The notes beneath the pieces are model-generated. The model was given only the letters and a program-made list of their open reading frames with translations, had not been told where the DNA came from and ran no database searches. Below are positions 58,097 to 64,000 of a stretch of 64,000 nucleotides of DNA, piece by piece (within the stretch, counting starts at the first letter, position 1; every line of letters starts with the position of its first letter). The DNA comes from Agaricus subrufescens (taxonomy: Eukaryota; Basidiomycota; Agaricomycetes; Agaricales; Agaricaceae), in contig CM057059.1 of NCBI GenBank assembly GCA_029945375.1, positions 3,100,001-3,164,000 on the forward strand, in the 5' to 3' direction. The position numbers were made by a program, and so were the translations under genes.

Positions 58097-60725
58097 ATGG
58101 CGGGACGCCCCACCTCCCCCGCATATGATGCGCTGCCTACAGCGATAAACGCTCCTTTCATGACTGACAATGATCCGATACGAGGATCGATGCTCTCGAC
58201 CAGTGATGCTTCTCCACGCGACTCGAAGGTTACTCTGCCAAATACCTCCGTACCATTATTGAGCAAAGAACCTGCCTACGCAGAAGTAGCTCATGGTAAT
58301 GCAAAGAAGCGCTCGTTATTAAAATGGGTGATTGCTGCTGCGGTTCTTCTCGTCGTCGTCGTTCTCGCCGTGGTTCTTCCTGTATACTTTACCGTCATCA
58401 AACCCAATAATCATCATGCTGCTGCTTCTGCGCCTTCTGATGATCAGCATACTTCCGCTGCGCCCTCGCCCTCAAATACACCTCGCATCGCCATCACAGG
58501 CGGAGACGGCTCAACTGTCACAACGGAAGACGGGTCCACGTTTACCTACAAGAACAACTTTGGCGGCTTTTGTGAGTCTTTTGTTGCATCCATCTCCCGT
58601 GATCGCTTTTTCCTTTTTCGGCTCTCTACCGCCCAGCTATTTTTAGCTCATCAGCCGCACGTTTCCGTCTTCGAGCTTCAGAGCCTCAGCATCCGCTTAA
58701 TGCTAAATACAATTCTATACAGGGGTTTCTGATCCTAACGATCCCATCAACAATGGTGCCCAGCCCAATTCCTGGACGCCACCACTCAATCAGAGTTGGG
58801 ACTACAGCAAGAACCGCATTTATGGGTGAGCAGCTACCTTTCTAGGCTACAGGGATACTTCTAAACAAATGCCCGCTCAATCTAGTGTTAATCTTGGTGG
58901 ATGGCTTGTGCTGGAACCCTTTATTACGCCCGCCTTGTATCAAAAGTATGACGGTGCCGGTGATGAATGGGCCCTCTCTACTGCCATGGCAGCCGATACA
59001 GCAAGTGGAGGCCTAGATCAATTAGAGGAACATTACAAGACATTTATTGTAGGTTTCTATTCCATCCAGAAGAAGAAGCACCCTAACGTATTTGTCCCAG
59101 ACAGAGAAAGATTTTGCCGCGATTGCCGGCGCTGGGCTGAATTGGATCCGACTTCCAATCCCTTTCTGGGCTATTGAGAAGTGGGATGGCGAACCGTTCT
59201 TGGAGAAAGTCTCTTGGAAGTGAGTATTTATTCACGATTTTTGACGGCACTTATTCAATCCAACTCTCACTTCAGGTATGCTTTGAAGGCTTTCCAGTGG
59301 GCGCGCAAGTACGGTTTACGCATCAATCTGGATCTTCATACAATTCCCGGTTCACAGAACGGTCTGTGGCTCCTTCTAACCGGAACTTAATCTCATTGGC
59401 TGACATTGGCTTAAGGTTACAACCACTCCGGGAAGCAAGGCCAAATTAACTTTTTGAACGGCGTTATGGGATATGCTAATGCTGAGCGAGCTCTGGAGTA
59501 CATCCGGGTTGTCACGGAGTTTATCTCTCAACCGGAATACAAGGACGTAGTGCAGATCTTCGGCGTTGTCAATGAAGCTCTTGCCAGAACAATCGGTGTT
59601 GATACAATTTCCAGCTTGTAAGGCAAGATCAAATATGTGCAGACTGATGATTCTGACCATCGTCGCAGTTATCTTGAAGTTCATGACATGATAAGAGGCA
59701 TTACTGGGAAAGGCCAGGGAAATGGCCCCTTCATAAGTATCCACGATGGTTTCCTGGGTATGAGCTCGTGGGCTGGTTTCATGCAAGGATCGGATAGAAT
59801 TGCCCTCGATTCACACCCTTATTTTGCGTTCAGTGGTCAACCCGCCACAGAACCCATCAATACCGGCACCGGAGTCGATGCCGGAGGCAAATGGCCTGCC
59901 CAAGCTTGTAATGCCTGGGCAAAGTCCATGAATGGCAGGTATGTCTTCAATAGTACCCCCTTGATGTGAATTTTACCACTAATTGCCACAACAGTCGAAA
60001 CGGATTTGGTGTATCGTTTGCAGGAGAGTTCAGCAACGGCTTTAATGACTGTGGTTTGTTCCTTAACGGTATCGGCAACTCGCACTCGTATGGTGGCGAC
60101 TGTAGTCAATGGGAAGACGCATCAAAGTGGGACGCAAGTACGAAAGCGGGATTGATGCAATTCACAAAGGCTAGCATGGACGCATTCGGTGATTGGTTCT
60201 TCTGGACTTGGAAGGTTCGCCCAAATGATCACTCATTGTTATGTAACTTGACATGATCTTTAGATCGCTAATTCTACTGCTGGTCATGTTGAGGCACCTC
60301 TGTGGTCTTACTCACTAGGCCTCGAGGGAGGATGGATCCCCGAAGACCCGAGAACCGCTGTTGGCACTTGCGCCGCTCTTGGCGTTACTGGACAAGAGTT
60401 TGATGGCAATTTCGAATCTTGGCAAACTGGAGGTGCCGGCGCAGGAGACATACCAGCCGCCTCAACGTCGCAATTCCCTTGGCCTCCTGCTACAATCGCT
60501 GGAGTCAATGTCGCTGTGACACAGTTGCCATCGTATACTTCCACTGCATCAATTGTCTCGTTGCCTCCTCCCACCATGACCGCGACCGCCACCAAGAGCG
60601 TTGATTTTGGTAGTGGCTGGTTTAATGCCCAGGATACCGCCTTGGCGCCGACCGCTATTGCAGGATGTCAATATCCTGACGCATGGGACGCTATAGATGC
60701 CGCCGTACCTCCTGTGTGCTCATAA
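58097..60725 (+). CDS. Membrane-anchored exo-beta-1,3-glucanase, GH5
   Basis: Hydrolyses or remodels beta-1,3-glucan in the cell wall. Nine exons (58097-58571, 58723-58825, 58886-59048, 59101-59219, 59276-59361, 59416-59617, 59669-59938, 59995-60214, 60264-60725) give exactly 699 residues. Residues 1-77 are a cytosolic tail, about 78-101 a membrane anchor (LLKWVIAAAVLLVVVVLAVV), then a Ser/Pro linker and the catalytic domain. GH5 marks are GVNLGGWLVLEPFITPALY, GLNWIRLPIPFWAIEKWDG, RINLDLHTIPGSQNG, FGVVNEAL with acid/base Glu near 369, and SFAGEFSNG with nucleophile Glu near 484. The type II topology matches glucan 1,3-beta-glucosidase D of filamentous fungi. No missing key residue is seen. 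Confidence 0.93.
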
Positions 60726-63700
60726 TTTTCATTCTCCCTTCATTTATACGAACATTCCAACTAAATCGATCGTTACCCTTCATAATTCATATACTATCGC
60801 TACTGGACCTTTTTTCTATTGTTTTGAGACGAGTTTTCGCGACGTGTCTATACTTTTAACGGACTGCTTTCGAGATGTTAACGTTATTGCGTTGTTTTTG
60901 CTTTTATTCTTTGTATTTGTTTTCATTTTGGTTACTTGTGAAGCGGGTGTTCGTGATTCGACCGTACCTTGAAGTTCGGGTTCCTCTGTTGGTAACTTGA
61001 ACCAGCGCCGTGGCCCAAGAAGTGCGGTGACAGCACTCATCCGAGGTCTAGAGCATTAGCGACATCCCTTGGGAATTGCGCCCATGAGCGGTACAGGAGA
61101 TTGAAGTAGCCGGTAATTCGAGTCCTGGGTATTTGATCTGACGCTAATATTGTACGTAGTTAACGGTACAGGAACGTGAAGTAACCGGCATTGAAACGCG
61201 GCGTCCTTGATCTGAGTCCAATAGAGTGTTGTTCTCATTTGGTACTGAAGAAGTCAATCAAACACTACTTACCTACACAGTACCTCATTGGTGCCTCAAA
61301 CACGTCGGTTTGGCGTATGGCGGGAATAGTTCTACGTTTTGTTTTTTTTTTTTTGAAATTTGGACACTGTCGTTGGCGGCCTTTTCAAACTTGACTTTGA
61401 TCTTTACGCTAGGTTACGAACGAACGTTGTATTTTTCCGAGACGGACAATGTATAGAATTTTTAGTATTACTAACTTGACATGCGAATCTAAGCTAGAGT
61501 GCGTCATTGCATTAGTGATATGGAATGAGGATGCGATGCATTAATGATTATTATTACTGATAGGGGATAGTGCTGTTCGGGGAAAGGCAGTGGGGGCGGG
61601 GGGGAGGAGGGTGAGTGAGGGTGGGACAGCCTTGCGAGCAACGTGGTATTTCGTACGATCCATTTGATCAGGATATGGGCAAAAATAGTGATCGGGGAAA
61701 TTTTAGGCGCTTGGAGTGGGGTGCACGGAGAGGGGAGGCTGGGGGAAGGATCACTTTGAGTTTGACAACCCCCCCGTGGTACCCCTTGCAATGCATCGAT
61801 TGCGGTGATTGCGTTTGTAAAAATAGCGTTTTGTTTAAGAAGCTTGAAGTGTTTTTAACTAAGTGGACAGATGCGGTGAAGGCACATGCGTCGGTACTGT
61901 TATACGCCGACGACATGATAGAAACAAGTTGTGCCATGATGTAATATGATGTGTGTTATGGGGACCTGTGTTAGTCCCTTAGATGGCTTTCCGGATAAAC
62001 GTTTATGCAGCCACCCGAAGACCGGAGTTGTATTGCATTGATTAATTTGCTTTGTGTTGAGAGCGTTATCGCTCCAGCTTGGGTAGATACTTTTGAGGTT
62101 GGGGCGAGAAAGAAAAAATTGTAGCCGAACAAGACTGTTGATATGATATCACAACGTAGAAGAGATCAGAATTCGCTTGGGAAGTATGGAGAGTGAATCA
62201 TCTGTCGCGCGCGCCCTCGACTGCGGGCTTCGACTCACACATTAGCGCGGTGGGTGTATCAGAATACGGATCATTATCGATAGATCAGTAAACTAGGTGG
62301 CCCTTGATGCAAACAATGAATCACTCGTTTATTTGAAAAATACAAAAAAAAAGTCGAATGTTCTTGTTACTGTTGGGGAGAGAAAAAGTTTATGTGATCG
62401 TTTCACCGCCTCGGCAACAAACTCAGCTCAAAGTCCATCGTCGAGCAGTGTCAGGAGCGGCCATGACTGTACCCTCGGTGTATCACCAGGTTTAGTGGCG
62501 CGACGCCATCAATAACATGACGCGCTGATCGTAAGTCGAGAACCAACGTCTTCGTACTCAAATTTAGCTCACCCGCGGAATTCCATTTCCGCTCTCTTTA
62601 TGGTTATGTATAACGATTGAATTGGAAATCGTTACACCTAGGGTGGGAGCCAAACATACGATCTTGTCAGTGAAGCCTTGATTTTCGCGGAAAGCTGTGC
62701 ACTTATTTGTTATCACCCTGTGGGTTCCGGTGAAAGTTGGGTGCCGTCCATCAACGATGTTGTGGTGCTGGAGAGTCTCAACCCTGGAAATGACATTTCG
62801 GCTCACGTTGTTCTCAGTGCAAGTATCGAGAAGCCCCAGGCTTCTGAGCACATATGAGAGCGATCTCATTTTACCGGGCCGATATAAGATTATTGATCGG
62901 ATCAAAACTAGCCTTATTAGGCAAGAGTGGACTTGGGACGGAAGATCAACATGCTCTTGTGCCCTTCGAATCGATTCTCGCGGGTCGTGTCGTCTGAGGC
63001 TCGGAACCCCTCGAATTCTCCCGTGCACTTCGCAACCTCTAGCCCTTGTTCAGTATCTGTGAGAAGTGAATAATTGGAGTCGAGGATGTCATAGACTCTC
63101 ACCACGGTTCCCCAGCAGGCTATTCATAAACGAGCGACCGAGCAAATCGCATTTTTTTTTCGAGATGGATTTAATACTCTCTAATTAGAGATTGTATGGG
63201 CGATAAATCTTCGAGAGGATCAGGCATCTCGGATTCCCATCAGAGTTCTACCCTGAGATGCTTTCCGGCAGATGTGCCCAGAGAAAGCCGGGAGCATCGG
63301 CGTTTGAAGGATGATTGAATGCGAGTACGTTTTTTCTCTGGGCTTTGATATCTTTGGACACGACACAGAAAGTGCAGGTGCGATTTGAGCAGGCGGGTGG
63401 AATTGACATAATACGGGAGTGTGCACGAGACAGTATGGTCGTAGAATGCGCCCCCGGATTAGGTACGGGTGACATCGAGGGAAGTCAATATTCGAGTGGC
63501 TCTCAACTCCAACAATCTCCACCGGTTATTCTTGGCCGACAAAGAGCTTCTCTCGACGCTCGATGCGGATAGTTCACACGGTGTTCAAAAAGATGATCGC
63601 GTTGAACCCGAGCAACACTTCCTGTCCAGCGATACTTTGCCTATCTGTTGATTGGCATGGAAGATCTATGGTTTGCAGGCCTACTAGAGAAAGTTCTCGC

Positions 63701-64000
63701 GTCCGAGAGTTTAGAGGTGGGATTCTGGCCTCAACCCGAACAAGAGTCCACGACGATCCATTAAGAGTTTAGACTCGGGAATTGGCGGACTTCGTGTCCA
63801 GAAAAAGACCCGCTATGCATTGAGCCCCGGGTGGCTGTGTAGGATCTGGATTGATCTTGGGCATGCCTGCCAAATAGGGAATGTTTGTCGAAAACCTCAT
63901 CAGATTCTTGTCAGAATTGACAAAATAGTGATGGGAAATGGCCAGGGCGCCAAACGGACGTCCAGTTTAATCGGTAAATAAGGGCGGCTAGCTTTTTCCA
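60726..64000. other. Right-end interval, no supported gene
   Basis: Frames near 62564-63105 on both strands and near 63220-63772 are open but have no domain I recognise and no reliable splice partners. A T tract lies at 61340-61355. Confidence 0.35.
61090..61188. repeat. Imperfect direct repeat, 24 nt, spacing 75
   Basis: GGTACAGGAGATTGAAGTAG at 61090 and GGTACAGGAACGTGAAGTAA at 61165, each followed by CCGG, match at 20 of 24 positions. It lies downstream of the glucanase gene with no gene around it. Confidence 0.55.

Noticed and set aside
61050..61135. Possible tRNA T-arm (GTAATTCGAGTCCTGG)
   Set aside because: No matching acceptor, D-arm or anticodon arm could be drawn around it.
1..64000. 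CRISPR arrays, rRNA, bacterial operons, ribosome binding sites
   Set aside because: None seen. Gene structure is eukaryotic with spliceosomal introns throughout.

Overview
The window is nuclear DNA of a filamentous basidiomycete, most likely a mushroom-forming agaricomycete. Genes are cut by many short introns (about 48-60 nt) with GT..AG or occasional GC..AG ends. Neighbouring genes are often divergently transcribed from very short shared promoters. Several proteins match families I know from agaricomycetes: an RGG-tailed LSm4, Erv2, pinin, SRP72, an OPT transporter, an exo-beta-1,3-glucanase of GH5 type, and a 7TM receptor-like protein. Exon structures were traced by eye from reading frames, splice sites and family similarity. 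No database search was run.

Layout. 0-4.5 kb: an unknown helical protein (-) and a small acidic protein with four copies of an AExLExDNxxW repeat (+). 5.8-7.5 kb: divergent LSM4 (-) and ERV2-type sulfhydryl oxidase (+) with 85 bp between start codons. 7.7-13.6 kb: an S33 prolyl-aminopeptidase-like hydrolase, a frameshifted secreted or membrane protein gene, and a decayed second copy of the hydrolase. 16.7-21.4 kb: a ten-exon oligopeptide transporter (-) with a 981-nt first intron and a possible second start site. 24.2-29.7 kb: two divergent intron-containing genes that look like one two-gene mobile element or domesticated transposase pair, followed by GC-rich minisatellites. 31.3-36.6 kb: a membrane J-protein (-), an unknown protein (+) and an HtrL/YibB-like type II membrane protein (+). 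37.3-42 kb: gene-poor, with three small secreted proteins. 43.6-51.5 kb: a 7TM protein, a histidine-phosphatase-fold protein whose RHG motif reads RNG, and the divergent pair SRP72 (unusually short) and pinin. 51.5-58.1 kb: no gene I can support. 58.1-60.7 kb: membrane-anchored GH5 glucanase. 60.7-64 kb: no convincing gene.

Functional themes are RNA processing (LSm4, pinin), ER and secretory pathway (Erv2, SRP72, J-protein), cell-wall and nutrient functions (GH5 glucanase, OPT transporter, peptidase), and an accessory layer of secreted small proteins, pseudogenes and the two-gene element. The most interesting items are the two-gene element, the shortened SRP72, the RNG-motif phosphatase-like protein, the long OPT intron, and LSM4, whose start codon stands alone in its exon.
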